From contig CP092872.1 in the NCBI GenBank assembly GCA_030710605.1, positions 8,052,230 through 8,116,229 of the forward strand: DNA of 64,000 nucleotides, written 5' to 3'. Shown piece by piece: positions 32,702 through 43,175 of the stretch. The number at the start of each line of letters is the position of its first letter. The first letter of the stretch is position 1. A model generated the notes under the pieces. That model had not been told where the DNA came from. It saw only the letters and a list, made by a program, of their open reading frames with translations, and did not search any database. A program made the translations under genes and the position numbers. This DNA is from Cordylochernes scorpioides (lineage: Eukaryota; Arthropoda; Arachnida; Pseudoscorpiones; Chernetidae).

Positions 32702-32971
32702 CTGGCTGGGAGAATCCAACATTCCTAAGCTGACAGACAAATCAGCATGGTGTTGTTTCAATTGCAACATTGGTGTCAAATAAGACTCTTAATAGATCTT
32801 GGTTTCCCTCCTTCATCCAAATGATTTCAATTTCTCTAAGCTGTTGTGTAGAGTAGAAACTCCATGAGCAGACACTTCCGCTAGAGGACATATCTCTAAA
32901 AAAGACAGCTTTTATCAAAAGCTAGTTTATGTAAACCCATCTTTAGCCATGACTACAGTATGATATTGCAT

Positions 32972-33104
32972 TATAAAGGACTGCGGCGTATGATTATAAA
33001 ACAACACTTAAAGTTTCACCGCATAAGTTTCTTTTCTGTGAAACTTATGCAGTGAAACTTTAAGTGTTGTTTTATAATCATACACCGCAGTCCTTTATAA
33101 TGTA
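32972..33104. repeat. Palindrome (~130 bp)
   Basis: AAAGGACTGCGGCGTATGAT and its inverse with a short centre TTCTTTTCTGTG. A third partial arm follows at 33331-33374, beyond the SINE-2, so the SINE is inserted in or next to this element. Confidence 0.75.
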
Positions 33105-33144
33105 TTATAAGTTACTTTAAGTATTATTTACGAACGGAAAAATA

Positions 33145-33330
33145 CGTCCAGGGTAGCCTAGTGGACATGGCATCTGCCCGGTAAGCGGAACGTTGTGGGT
33201 TCGATTCCCGCCCCTGGACACTTTTATTTTTCCGTTCGCCATTACTCTTCATATTTTCACCCTTTCATACTTCATCCAAAAAAGTTAGAAATAGTAAATA
33301 TTTCTCTTTGAAATAAATATTGATTTTTCA
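33145..33330 (+). mobile_element. SINE-2 with intact tRNA-like head
   Basis: 33147-33220 folds as a cloverleaf: acceptor TCCAGGG/CCCTGGA, D-stem GCC/GGC, anticodon stem TCTGC/GCGGA with loop CCGGTAA, T-arm GTGGG-TTCGATT-CCCGC. Base 33 would be C rather than T. The body (TTATTTTTCC...CACCCTTTCATACTTCATCC) recurs at 30668-30790, so this is a SINE head rather than a free tRNA gene. Confidence 0.65.
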
Positions 33331-33464
33331 CAGAAAAGAAACTTATGCGGTGAAACTTTAAGTGTTGTTTTATAGTAAGATATTGGTTAAAGATGTGTTG
33401 AACATTTGATTGCCCACCAGGATACCCAGCAAATGCTATTGCCATGATTCCCTCAGATGGATGG

Positions 33465-33655
33465 TAGAGTAGAACAACCTCCATGAGAGGACACTCCTGC
33501 TAAGAGGACACTTCAATCTACACAGGACAGTTTTAATTGTCAACATTTTCATTTTTGTGCTATTTAGAAACTCTCTGGTAAGAGGACAGCTCTCTCTAAA
33601 GGACACTTTGGCTCTGCAACTAGGTGTTGTACTTTACATAGAGGTCATTCTACTG
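33465..33655. mobile_element. MITE-P2
   Basis: AGTAGAACAACCTCCATGAG ... GAGGTCATTCTACTG. Confidence 0.65.
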
Positions 33656-33699
33656 CAGTACAAAAGTAAGTAAATTAGAAGAGAGATTAAAATTACAAA

Positions 33700-33900
33700 T
33701 ATATTCTCACAATGAGTATCTTTTTTATTTAAAAAATGATAGCTTTCAAGCGTTAATCGCTCTTCAACGGGCTTACAATAATATTATCGCTTTATCCCTT
33801 CAGAAATATTATAGTAAGCCCGTTGAAGAGCGATTAACGCTTGAAAGCTAGCGTTTTTTAAATAAAAAAGATACTCATTGTGAGAATATATTTGTAATTT
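33700..33900. mobile_element. Foldback element (family C)
   Basis: Nearly perfect 80-90 bp arms: GAGTATCTTTTTTATTTAAA, AGCTTTCAAGCGTTAATCGC, AACGGGCTTAC and inverse. Each arm has TTGAAGA-GCG-CGC-TTGAAAGC, a weaker hammerhead-like order with T for the first C. Confidence 0.65.
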
Positions 33901-34124
33901 TAATACTTTTTTCACAATTTTATCATGAATAGAAGAGAGATGTCAAGGTAGATGCTACTTGAGATATGTAGGTATAGATGGAACTTTTTTGCCGGGAGGA
34001 AATTAATCTATGAAAGCATAGGGCACCTCTCCTGTCAAAAATCTTGAAAATCTTACACTTTGGTTAATATCCCATAAACCATAGTCTCTCTTTATCCACT
34101 AAAAAAATATATATAATAAATAAA

Positions 34125-34545
34125 TAAACGTGAAAAAATAGTACAAATGTGATATTGTACTGGGATAAGGTGCATAAATTAAGAAAAAAGACATCTCCTT
34201 ATCGTGCAACTGAAAGTTACTGATGGCTTGCGCCATCTATCGGAATAAATATCAACTATTCTCGTTGATTTCTAATTTATTCCAGAATTGGCCAAATACC
34301 CATTCTTGATTAATCAAGAAAAAGCTAACCACGGATGCGTTTCGGGCTATTGACCCTCATCAGCGTGGTGCAAGCTGTACCTCAACGACCTAAAAAATTG
34401 GTCATTAAGGGATCCTGAAAAATCATGAAACAGGGTAGTTAAGGCCAGAATTGTGTGAGACGCTACACAATGTGAAAAAATAGATGGCGCAAGCCATCAG
34501 CAACTTTCAGTTGCACGATAAGGAGATGCCCTTTTTTCTTAAATA
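34125..34545. mobile_element. PLE-D element
   Basis: Outer inverse ends GATAAGGAGATGCC / ACATCTCCTTATCGTGCAAC; interior holds the hammerhead motif at 34329-34368 and AACGACC-AAAAAATTGGTC hairpin. Confidence 0.7.
34329..34368 (-). ncRNA. Hammerhead ribozyme motif (best PLE-D copy)
   Basis: Minus strand, 40 nt: CCACG (34368-34364), CTGATGA, GGGT-CAATA-GCCC (stem II), GAAAC, GC, ATC, CGTGG (34333-34329). All core positions fit, stem I is 5 bp perfect, stem II 4 bp with one G-U. Stem III is minimal (A-U closing ACGCAT). Cleavage would fall after ATC. Predicted only. Confidence 0.65.
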
Positions 34546-34860
34546 AATAAACGTCAAAACTAGATGCCATCTATACATGTGTATAAAAGGTTGGAAATAA
34601 AGTTACAAGACCAATTGTGGACAACTTCAGTCTAGGAACAATTCAAAAGAAATCTTGAAGATTGATTTGTAACTTTTGATGAGATCTGGAGATTCTTTAT
34701 TTTACCCCTGGGAAACCAAGTAACTATCAAAACAATTGAGAAAAGAGGCATTTCCTGATCGTGCAACTGAAAGTTGCTGATGGCTTGCGCCATCTATCGG
34801 AATAAATATCAACTAATTGTTGATTTTTAATTATTCCAGAATTTGCCAAATACAGTTTCT

Positions 34861-35873
34861 TGATTAATCAAGAAAAGCTAACCATGTACGCGTTTTGGGC
34901 TGTTGGCTCTTGTCTGATATTTATTCCAATGACCCGATTTGAACCTTCTGTAATTCAAAACTAATCACTCGCTATATTTTTGATTGCTCTGCTCTGAAAG
35001 AAGAGCCCTTATGCTCAAAACTGGGCAACTCTGTGCTTCACTTCCATCAATAATTGACAATATGACCCAGAATAAGTATATTGCTACGGCGTTTTATGGT
35101 TTCCACAAGTCCATATCTCAGAAGAAGGCCAAGTGACACTCACTTTCTTACTGCTACTCTTTTTGTGTTGTTTTTCTTGCTTCCCTCTTTCTCTTTCTTC
35201 TTTTTTTTTTTTCCTTTTTCTTCTGTCTATATCGTTGTTTCCTTTGTCTTACTGCTTTGTTCTTATACATACCTCTGGTGAATCCTGTATAGGGTCAGTG
35301 ACCCTAAATAAAGGCTTTTTGTTGTTGATTAATCAAGAAAAGCTAACCACGTACACGTTTTGGGCTGTTGACTCTTGTCTGATATTTATTCCAATGACCC
35401 GATTTGTACCTTCTGTAATTCAAAACTAAAAAATGAAATCACCCACTATATTTTTGATTGATCTGCTCTGAAAGAAGAACCCTTATGCTCAAAACAGGGC
35501 AACTCTGTGCTTCACTTCCATCAATAATTGACAATATGACCCAGAATAAGTATATTGCTACGGCGTTTTATGGTTTTCACAAGTCCATATCTCAGAAGAA
35601 GGCCAAGTGACACTCACTTTCTTACTGCTACTCTTTTTGTGTTGTTTTTCTTGCTTCCCTCTTTCTCTTTCTTCTTTTTTTTTTTCTTTTTCTCCTGTCT
35701 ATATCGTTATTTCCTTTGTCTTACTGCTTTGTTCTTATGCATACCTCTGGTGAATCCTGTATAGGGTCAGTGACCCTAAATAAAGGCTTTTTGTTGTTGT
35801 TGTTGATTAATCAAGAAAAGCTAACCACGTACACGTTTTGGGCTGTTGACTCTTGTCTGATATTTATTCCAAT
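34861..35873 (+). mobile_element. Two LINE-Y 3' ends between three 70 bp direct repeats
   Basis: 70 bp repeats TGATTAATCAAG...TTATTCCAAT lie at 34861-34930, 35326-35395 and 35804-35873. Between them are two copies (34931-35325, 35396-35803) of a LINE 3' end with ATAATTGACAATATGACCC, TATATTGCTACGGCGTTTTA, a T-rich stretch and TAAATAAAGG plus TTG repeats. The 70 bp unit is PLE-D sequence. Confidence 0.75.
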
Positions 35874-36354
35874 AGATGGCGCAAGCCATCAGCAATATTT
35901 TAGTTGCACGATCAGTAAATTATCTCAATTTATCCACCCGATCCAAGTACAAATTCTTCTTTTTTTACTATTGTTCATATCAAAACAATGTTTTGGAAAA
36001 ACTATAACTACATCAAGCAAATATTTAATTCCCAGAGTTTCAATGAATCATTGTCATTATCCTCAGGGGAACTTTCAAAAACAATGGTTTGCTTCTGGGA
36101 AATCTGCTCCAAAGGAGGTAAAAAGATGGTCCCAACTGCTGTGTTTAATTTAGTTAGAATATTTATGTTTATATAAAGGTTTAATATAATTTTTCTATGA
36201 TTGTGTAAATATTCATTGAATTTATCATCATCACCTTTGTTGTTTACAAAAATGTTATATGCAAAATAAAGTAAGAAATTAAAGCGAAGTGGTTGCCCTC
36301 ATGTTTACTGATCCAATGTTTTAATAATCTAAGGTTTATGTTGTAAGAAAGTTA
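35874..36354. other. Unassigned stretch
   Basis: A short plus-strand frame (35988-36176, MFWKNYNYIKQIFNSQSF...) resembles nothing I know. Starts with PLE-D end sequence GATGGCGCAAGCCATCAGC. Confidence 0.35.
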
Positions 36355-36835
36355 AACATTGGTCAACTCGAGCCGGATTGAACGTAAGTAAAAGTCAAAC
36401 ATGCTGAAAAAGGTTATGGCGATGATTTGTTGTGAAATGATTGGGCATCATTCTTATAAACTTCTAAGAAAATGGAAAAACTTATCACACACACACAGGG
36501 CAATGCCGAGTTATTAGATGACTTCAACAAGAAATTGAAGGAGACACAAGTCCCCATTTAATGAAGAAAAAAAGTGTTTTTTGTCCATAACAATGCTCTA
36601 CCACATTCATGTGGAGTTATCGGCAGCCAAACCGAATGAATTAAACTCCTATGAACCCCAAGGAGAATCCTTTGTAAGACCTGTGTGTCTTAATAAAGGT
36701 TTTGTGTGTTGAATTAAACTCCTATGTTATCCCACAACCTGAGATTTCTACTTGTTACCAAACATGAACAAATGGCTAGCAGGAAAAAGCAATTTTTCTC
36801 AAATGTGAGGTAGTAATCATTGAGAGATAGTTATA
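36355..36835 (+). pseudogene. mariner transposase relic
   Basis: Pieces in order: LLDDFNKKLKETQVP, KKVFFVHNNALPHSCGV (mariner second catalytic block, D changed to N), DFYLLPNMNKWLAGKK and FFSN, with stops between. This follows the order of mariner C-terminal motifs (DNAPxH, LFPxLKxxL). A 56 bp LINE insertion splits it. Confidence 0.7.
36654..36709 (+). mobile_element. 56 bp LINE 3' end with 17 bp target duplication
   Basis: TGAATTAAACTCCTATG at 36637-36653 and again at 36710-36726. The insert ends TTAATAAAGGTTTTGTGTGT, matching the LINE end at 2704-2772. Confidence 0.8.
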
Positions 36836-36865
36836 TTTGGAAGACCACAAAATTCCTATTTACTT

Positions 36866-36966
36866 TGGAATGCTTCACGATTTTGTGTGTCATCCTTGCA
36901 TAGGGGCCATGCTAATCTTCTCTGTATCATTCTAATGTTAGAATATGTAAAACAGAATAAGCGTGT
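36866..36966 (-). pseudogene. U6 snRNA pseudogene
   Basis: Minus strand contains GATACAGAGAAGATTAGCAT, GGCCCCT-TGCAAGGATGAC and AAAATCGTGAAGC, the U6 core including the ACAGAG box and AGC triad. Several bases differ, the 5' stem-loop is degraded, and no T-run terminator follows (TTCCAAAGTAAATAG). Most likely a retrocopy. Confidence 0.85.
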
Positions 36967-37144
36967 ATTATTTACTTTGGAGATTTGAAGAAAATTGCAG
37001 TTTCTCAATCTGAACATGGATTTAGCAGATTTTTTGTTAAAAAAGCCTGTCCATATTTTCCATGAAAACTTTCACCAATTATTCCTTCAGAGTACAGGAT
37101 ATGTATAAATGGAACAGTCCAATACAATAGTAGAGCTCTCAAAA

Positions 37145-37265
37145 TGTGAAATGTTGTTTCTTAGCCCCTTGTGTAAAGATTACACAAATTCCATGAGTTT
37201 ATGCTCCTCAAGCTGTTTTATGATAAGCAGACGTTTCTCCCAAAGGTCCTGTGCAACTAATGCAA
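37145..37265 (-). repeat. Coding-like repeat motif
   Basis: Minus strand AQDLWEKRLLIIKQLEEHKL then MEFV-stop-SLHKGLRNN. Best match to the copy at 23325-23435. Confidence 0.5.
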
Positions 37266-37601
37266 GTCAAAATGTTGGAGCTGCAGGTGCCAAAACTACA
37301 TTTTGGGCAAGTGGGGTATATTTTGTTGTTATTTTCTATTTTCAATGGCTCTTGAGATGGCCTGTTCTAAATCTTGTTAGTGTTGTTTGGTGCTGTCTGA
37401 GGTTCAGAGTTTCTCCTGGGTCCATTCCACTGTACCAACTGTGCTTAGGTGGGATCCTCGAGTTCTTGTGGTATGGTGGATTAAATTGGAGAAATCGCTG
37501 GGAGGGTTCACCACTAAAGATGAGCCGGTCCTCCCACACAATAAGTTTCTATTGCAGCAAGGGGAGTAGAAATGATAAAGCACACAATTTGGATTATAGA
37601 T

Positions 37602-37701
37602 NNNNNNNNNNNNNNNNNNNNNNNNNNNNNNNNNNNNNNNNNNNNNNNNNNNNNNNNNNNNNNNNNNNNNNNNNNNNNNNNNNNNNNNNNNNNNNNNNNN
37701 N
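37602..37701. other. Assembly gap, 100 N
   Basis: Exactly 100 N. Left sequence stops inside a PLE-A end (GGATTATAGAT); right sequence starts inside an R1-clade reverse transcriptase. Confidence 0.99.
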
Positions 37702-37704
37702 TTA

Positions 37705-39183
37705 TTGAATAACTTATTTCCAGATGATAAATGTGAAGAAGATACAAACATCCATAAAAGTATAAGAAATTATAATTTAAAACTACTCAATAAAGAAAAA
37801 CCGATGGTTATGATTACTGAAGTTAACGACTTAATTGACAAATTAAATCCAAAGAAATCTCCCGGAATAGACAACATCTCTAACAACATGATAAGGCACA
37901 CTAAACAATTTATAGCTCCTATATTGGTGAAACTATTTCAAAAATGTTTGGACCTACAATACTATCCTGCTGAATGGAAAAGAGCAGAGGCAATAATTAT
38001 TCCGAAACCTGGAAAAACAGATTTTAATAACTATAAAAATTATAGACCTTTATGTCTTAATTCCAACATTTCTAAAATATTTGAAAAAATAATTAATAAT
38101 AGAATAATAAAATATTATGAAGATTTTAATTTACTAAGTGATCGACAACATGGCTTTAGAAGATCGAAATCTACTATTACTGCACTAACTGAAATAATAA
38201 AAATTGCGTTAGAACATAAAACAAGAGAATATGCAGCAATAATTGCAGTGGATATTAGTGCAGCGTTTGATAATGCATGGTGGCCGGCCTTGATGAAAAG
38301 ACTAGATGAAGATGGTGTGCAGGCTTCAACGATAAAACTTCTACAATCATACTTTGATAATAGAAGAATAAGATTTAGATTTTCCTCAACTGAAATTAAT
38401 AAGAAACTAAGTAAAGGATGTCCACAGGGAGGACCACTGTCTCCCACATTATGGAATATTCTTATTAATGAGATACTGAATAATAGTCTGGATGATAATT
38501 GTGAAACAATAGGATATGCAGATGATATTACGTTAATATGTTGGAATAAAACTCCTGAACAACTAAGAAAGACAATAGATAATGTATTAAGTAAAATCAA
38601 TAAGTGGTGTGAAAGTCGTAAATTAAAATTGTCAGATGAAAAAACAAAAATATTATATTTATATAAATGCAATAGCGATATAATAGTCTCAGGTAGCAAG
38701 TTAATTAAACCGGTTGAAGAACTTAAGATCCTAGGAGTCACTATTAAAAATCACCGAGTCAGAAGCAAACTGGACTTTACGCCTCACGTTAATGAAATGA
38801 TCATAAAAGTAACTAGAGCTAGTGGATACCTATTTGGCCTGACAAAGAAAGCATGGGGTCTAGACTTTAGACGAAGACTGATATTGTATAAGACATTATA
38901 TCGAAGTACAATTACTTATGGTTATTCAGTATGGTATCCATTCATAAACAAAAAGTCTAAGGACAAACTAAATTCTCTTCAATATAAAATATTAAAACAT
39001 TGTATACAGGCCTACAGTACAACATCATCGGACTGTACACACATACTTGCACAAGTCCCCAAACTTACTGATTATATTGAATCTAACATGTTGAAAACCG
39101 AAATAAATTACAACCGATTTGACTCTTCAAGTAGGAATATAATTTCTAATTATATAAGGGAAAAAAATGCAGAAATACTATGA
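37705..39183 (+). pseudogene. R1-clade non-LTR reverse transcriptase, 5'-truncated
   Basis: About 490 residues open from the gap. RT motifs: KSPGIDNIS (~52), IIIPKPGKT, NYRPLCL, QHGFRRSKST, VDISAAFDNAWWP (~181, catalytic Asp), KGCPQGGPLSPTLWN, YADDITL (~272, catalytic Asp pair) and the thumb/connection region. AFDNAWWP is typical of the R1 clade. Reads out at a stop at 39181-39183, where the following frame overlaps, so one frameshift separates it from the C-terminal domain. The endonuclease and ORF1 are missing. R1 usually inserts in 28S rDNA; no rDNA is seen here. Confidence 0.9.
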
Positions 39184-39508
39184 GAAGACTAATACCATTT
39201 TCAAGTCCTTCTTCACTGACTCCCAAATACCCAAATATGTCAAGCCAAATTTTTACAGTGTCCAATTTTTTACTGGACACGGTAACTTTAGATCATATTT
39301 GTACAAAGTCAGAAAGACGGATTCGCCTAAATGCTCATGTGGTGCAGAAGAAGAAAATCCTGTACATATTCTAACGGACTGTCGACTTGTAGAGGACTTG
39401 AGAGTCAAAAATCAAATAAATATAAATTGTCTAAATCAAATAGTTAATAATAGATATATGTATATAAATTTTAATAGATTTTGTAGAATGTTTTTTAGTA
39501 ATAGATAG
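39167..39508 (+). pseudogene. R1-clade element, C-terminal zinc-finger domain
   Basis: 113 residues in another frame: FFTGHGNFRSYLYKVRK then CSCGAEEENPVHILTDC, the Cys-Cys-His-Cys motif found after the RT in R1-like elements. Overlaps the RT frame by 17 bases. Confidence 0.85.
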
Positions 39509-39762
39509 CCTGGGCTGTAATAACTGATATATAGTTATATGCTGTAAATAGCTCTAAATTTCTGTTCTTATCTGTGATGTTCACTAATATTCATTATAGG
39601 GTAATTAAATCGTTAACTAACTGACAAATATGTTAATAATTTCTATTATATAATAACTAAAATCATATTAATAATTACTGTAAATAAGCTCCCAAACTTG
39701 TGTATGCATGCAAATATCCAAGACGGATATCGCGTGCTTTGTAAATGATAATAAAATAAAAA
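39509..39762 (+). other. R1-clade 3' UTR
   Basis: AT-rich tail ending ATAATAAAATAAAAA, followed by a SINE-1 3' end (39763-39812). Confidence 0.5.
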
Positions 39763-40347
39763 ATGATTATCATGGCCTGTACCATGTGTACTAGGAATAA
39801 GCAAAAAAAAAAATGTAATCTATACACAAGGGGATAAGAAACAGCATTGGCTGAAGGTCTTTATGCCATTCTTGAGGAACAATGTTTCGAGAGATTGTTC
39901 ATAATCAGCATTGTATTGGCTTTCTGAAAACTGAACCCCATTCCATGAGATCATGAACTCATGGAATTCATGTAATCTATACACAAGGGGATAAGAAACA
40001 GCATTGGCTGAAGGTCTTGATGCCATTTTTGAGGAGCAATGTTTAAAGAGAATGTTCCTAATCAGCATTGTATTGGCTTTCCGAAAGCTGTTCTCCATTC
40101 CATGAGATCATGAACTCATGGAATTCATGTAATCTATACATAAGGGGATAAGAAACAGCATTTTGTCTTTCCTATCCAGATCATATAATTTTCTCCACCA
40201 GGTCCAGCTGAGAGCTGTAGTTGAAATCCCAAAGTAAGAGCAGCCATCAAAAGAGGAATGTGAAGCAAGGTAAAACAATGGTGGAGGGGGTATAGGTAAC
40301 TTTGATATCCCCAACTGAAGAGTAAATCCCTTGCTGCTGTTGTTCAG

Positions 40348-40507
40348 CTTCTCATCAAGCTGGAGACCCATGACCAGACAGATGGTCCCCTAACCCAACT
40401 GCCTGCCGTGTCCGTCGCACAAGGGGGAAAACTCAACCTGCGCCTCCTCTTCAACAATACCAAGAAGCTGAGTACAGAGGCACCCAACAGCCTTACTGTA
40501 ACATGCG
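40348..40507 (+). CDS. NHLRC2: NHLRC2, penultimate coding exon (right copy)
   Basis: 160 bp between TGCTGTTGTTCAG and GTGAGAAT. Protein identical to the left exon; changes GCG/GCA, GGC/GGA, AGC/AGT and CTC/CTT are all silent. Upstream exons of this copy are absent: the right contig starts in the R1 element 2.6 kb before. Confidence 0.85.
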
Positions 40508-41128
40508 GTGAGAATCCCTTCTTGTAACAGTCCCCAACTCGCTGCTTCTACACCAATCTTCTTTGTAACCATTCAATGATAGTGCATGGAAGAAGACAAT
40601 TATCGACAGTACACAAGACACAATTATATTATGATGCCATGTGGTACACTTACAGTAAAAGCAGTCGCCTACCTCTACCCACCATGATTATCATGGCCTG
40701 TACCACATGTACTAGGGATAAGCAAGAAAGAAGATATTAGATATTATGATGCATCAGCGTGCCATCTGTTTTGAATATACATAGCACAATTTTACTGATC
40801 CATGAAGTAATGCTTCTTCTATCATTTGTGGCGCTACCTTCAACATTGGGTGGAATGGGTGATCAAGCCTTAAATTAATAAAACAGGCCCAAATATAAAT
40901 ATAGGAATATGAAAAATTAGAACAGGTTTTATAAACAATATCAGTTTTGATGCTAACAGTATGCAGTTTGAGTTTTAAGAAAAAATAGAAAGCAACAAGA
41001 AATAAATAGTTGTTAAAGAACTATGAATGCCGGCCAGGGGCAACCTCTATCTTCATGATTAGAAATGAATGAATATTCAAAACTTTTTTTTTTTTTCAAT
41101 ATGGCAATTTAATTTCTAATTAAATATA
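40508..41128. other. NHLRC2 intron, right copy
   Basis: Holds a SINE-1 3' piece (40640-40730) and the uninserted counterpart (AAAACTGATATT, ~40945) of the left-arm foldback at 28294-28571. Confidence 0.5.
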
Positions 41129-42354
41129 CAGTAAAACCCCTCTATAGTGAACCCCAATGGGACAGAGCTTTTGGTTCACTATAGCCACGGTTCACTATAG
41201 CCACGGTTTGGCCATTTTTTTGTACTTTTCAAAATTTTTAGACCGTATAATTAAAGGACAGCCATACACACAGGAAAAGGCTGCCTATTAATAGTGGTCA
41301 CTTTGTTTTAATTCCCTTAATTGACCAATTTCCTTATATTAATACTGAATAATAATAGAAATCATCAGATGATAGGTTCTTCTTGTCATTAGCATACATG
41401 CATCTCTATGTCTAATTTCAAAATCAAGACAAATCCTAGGCAAAGTTTTATTAAATATATATTAAAGATATAAAATGATTTTAAAACATCATTATCACAT
41501 TATATAATACAATGTTTACTTGAAAAAATGGCTCTAATACCTTGTTGCTTCAAAGGACTCTTCAAGCATTGCACCATTCAAAGAAGTTAGTGTTTTTCTT
41601 CCATTTCATGTTTCCACATATTCTTCTAGGTCTAGATTTCGTTTTTTTTTTTTTTTAAACCTGTCATGCAAAACATTGCTGCATAGTTCATTGCATAAAA
41701 ATAGTTTTTGTTTCATCACGGGACCGTTTATTTGGACTCTTTTTTTTTTTTTTTTTTTGTAGCCCTAAAACGTATTTATCTTTCATAATAGAAAAGTTAT
41801 ATTATCTTATTTTAATATGTTCTTAACATTTTGCCTGTGTTGTTTCGTTTTGAAAAGTTCTGAAAATGGCCTTTTTTTAAAAAAGAAATAACCTTTTTTT
41901 TTTTAATGTCTTTGTTTTCTTCAATTTGGAAGCCATTTGTATTTTTTATATTTCAAATTTAATGGATGCCAAGATATTCTATTTAATAAAAAGTATAATG
42001 TGTAAAAATTTATACAAAATGCAGCAAAATAAAGTGCAAAAATCAAAACAAACAATGCCGCTAAATTTATTGTTTTGAAATCGTGATCCGCGAGTTGAAA
42101 CATGCTCAAAATTTTGTTGTTCTAATTTTTTTTTTAATTACAATTCTAAGTTCATTATAAGCATAGTATTTTTAATAGATTTTATTATTTTGGGACCGAA
42201 AATAGGTTCGTTATAGGGATAGTTCGTTATTTAAAAAATCGCAAAGTTCGTTATAACGATGGTATTTTAAATGCAATGGAATTGGGAATCGGCGTGGGTT
42301 CGTTATAAGGGAAGGTTCGTTATATCCAGGGTTCGTATTAGCAGGGTTTTACTG
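41129..42354 (-). mobile_element. pogo-like DNA transposon (pogo-1.2), right-arm-specific
   Basis: Ends CAGTAAAACCCCTCTATAGT and GCAGGGTTTTACTG, TA on both sides. Opposite orientation to the copy at 12233-13416. The left arm has the empty site near 28065. No intact transposase frame remains. Confidence 0.8.
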
Positions 42355-42358
42355 TATA

Positions 42359-42819
42359 CAGTTAAACCTGTCTATAGCGCCCCCTCTAAATAGCACCTTC
42401 CTCTCTATAGCGCCTGATTTTAAATACGTAGTACGATGCGATTTACATTAAAAGTGACCTGTCTATAGCACTGTGGGATGGTTGCGTGCGTGTTGGTGTG
42501 GCTTGTGGAAAGGCTGCTGATAAAATTATAATTATTTTTTATAAAATAAATTTATTTATTTAAAGAAATATATAAAGAGAGAAGAAGTAACGGCCGTTGG
42601 AAGCAAGCCTTGTTGTTGATGACGCGTGTGGCCAGAGAGTCCCGGATGCCGCCCGCGCATGCATAGTCAGGTTGCCGAGGCCGTCACACTACTGACCGTA
42701 TGTTTAGTGAAGCTTTGTCCCAGTTCGCGCTCGCTGAAGCAAAGTGTGGTCGCCACAGCACCCCCTCTCTATAGCATCCTATTTTGGTGAGTCCCAAGAG
42801 GGGGCGACAGGTTTAACTG
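42359..42819. mobile_element. MITE-P1 interrupted by an unknown sequence
   Basis: Ends as in 1164-1326. 42465-42765 is an insert with GGATGGTTGCGTGCGTG and a GC-rich second half; no frame recognised. Directly abuts pogo-1.2, sharing TATA between them. Confidence 0.65.
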
Positions 42820-43175
42820 TATATTAATTTTCAGTGATAGATTATGATAAAATAAAAGGATTTAAAAGCGCGAATGTTTCTTTTATACATAAAACGAACT
42901 TCGCTTATAGCTTATAATAAGCTTATGTCCATAGTTTACTTGAAAACCATTTCTAAGATTCCATCCTTCAGTGTAGCATATATAAGCAGAATGATCCAAT
43001 ACAGTATTAGAGCTCTGAGAAGCGGTCTGGTGGATTAAATTGGCGAAACCGCTGGGAGGGTTCACCACTGATGAGCCAAGCCCTCCCAATATATTTTTTC
43101 ATCGCAGTAAGGACAGAAGAAGTTTGTTTTATGTATAAAAGAAAGATTTGCGCTTTTAAATCCTCTTATTTTATA

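Noticed and set aside
33147-33220. Stand-alone tRNA gene
   Set aside because: The downstream body recurs at 30668-30790, so it is a SINE head; C at position 33 is also unusual.
33272-33484. Possible NHLRC2 upstream exon on the minus strand
   Set aside because: The words do not match NHLRC2 and there is MITE-P2 and SINE-2 sequence in it.
35081-35764. Phe/Ser-rich frames
   Set aside because: They translate the T-rich LINE-Y 3' UTR, repeated with the tandem.
36866-36966. Functional U6 gene
   Set aside because: Degraded 5' stem, substitutions in conserved bases and no T-run terminator.
38115-38741. 208-codon minus frame
   Set aside because: Antisense shadow of the R1 reverse transcriptase.
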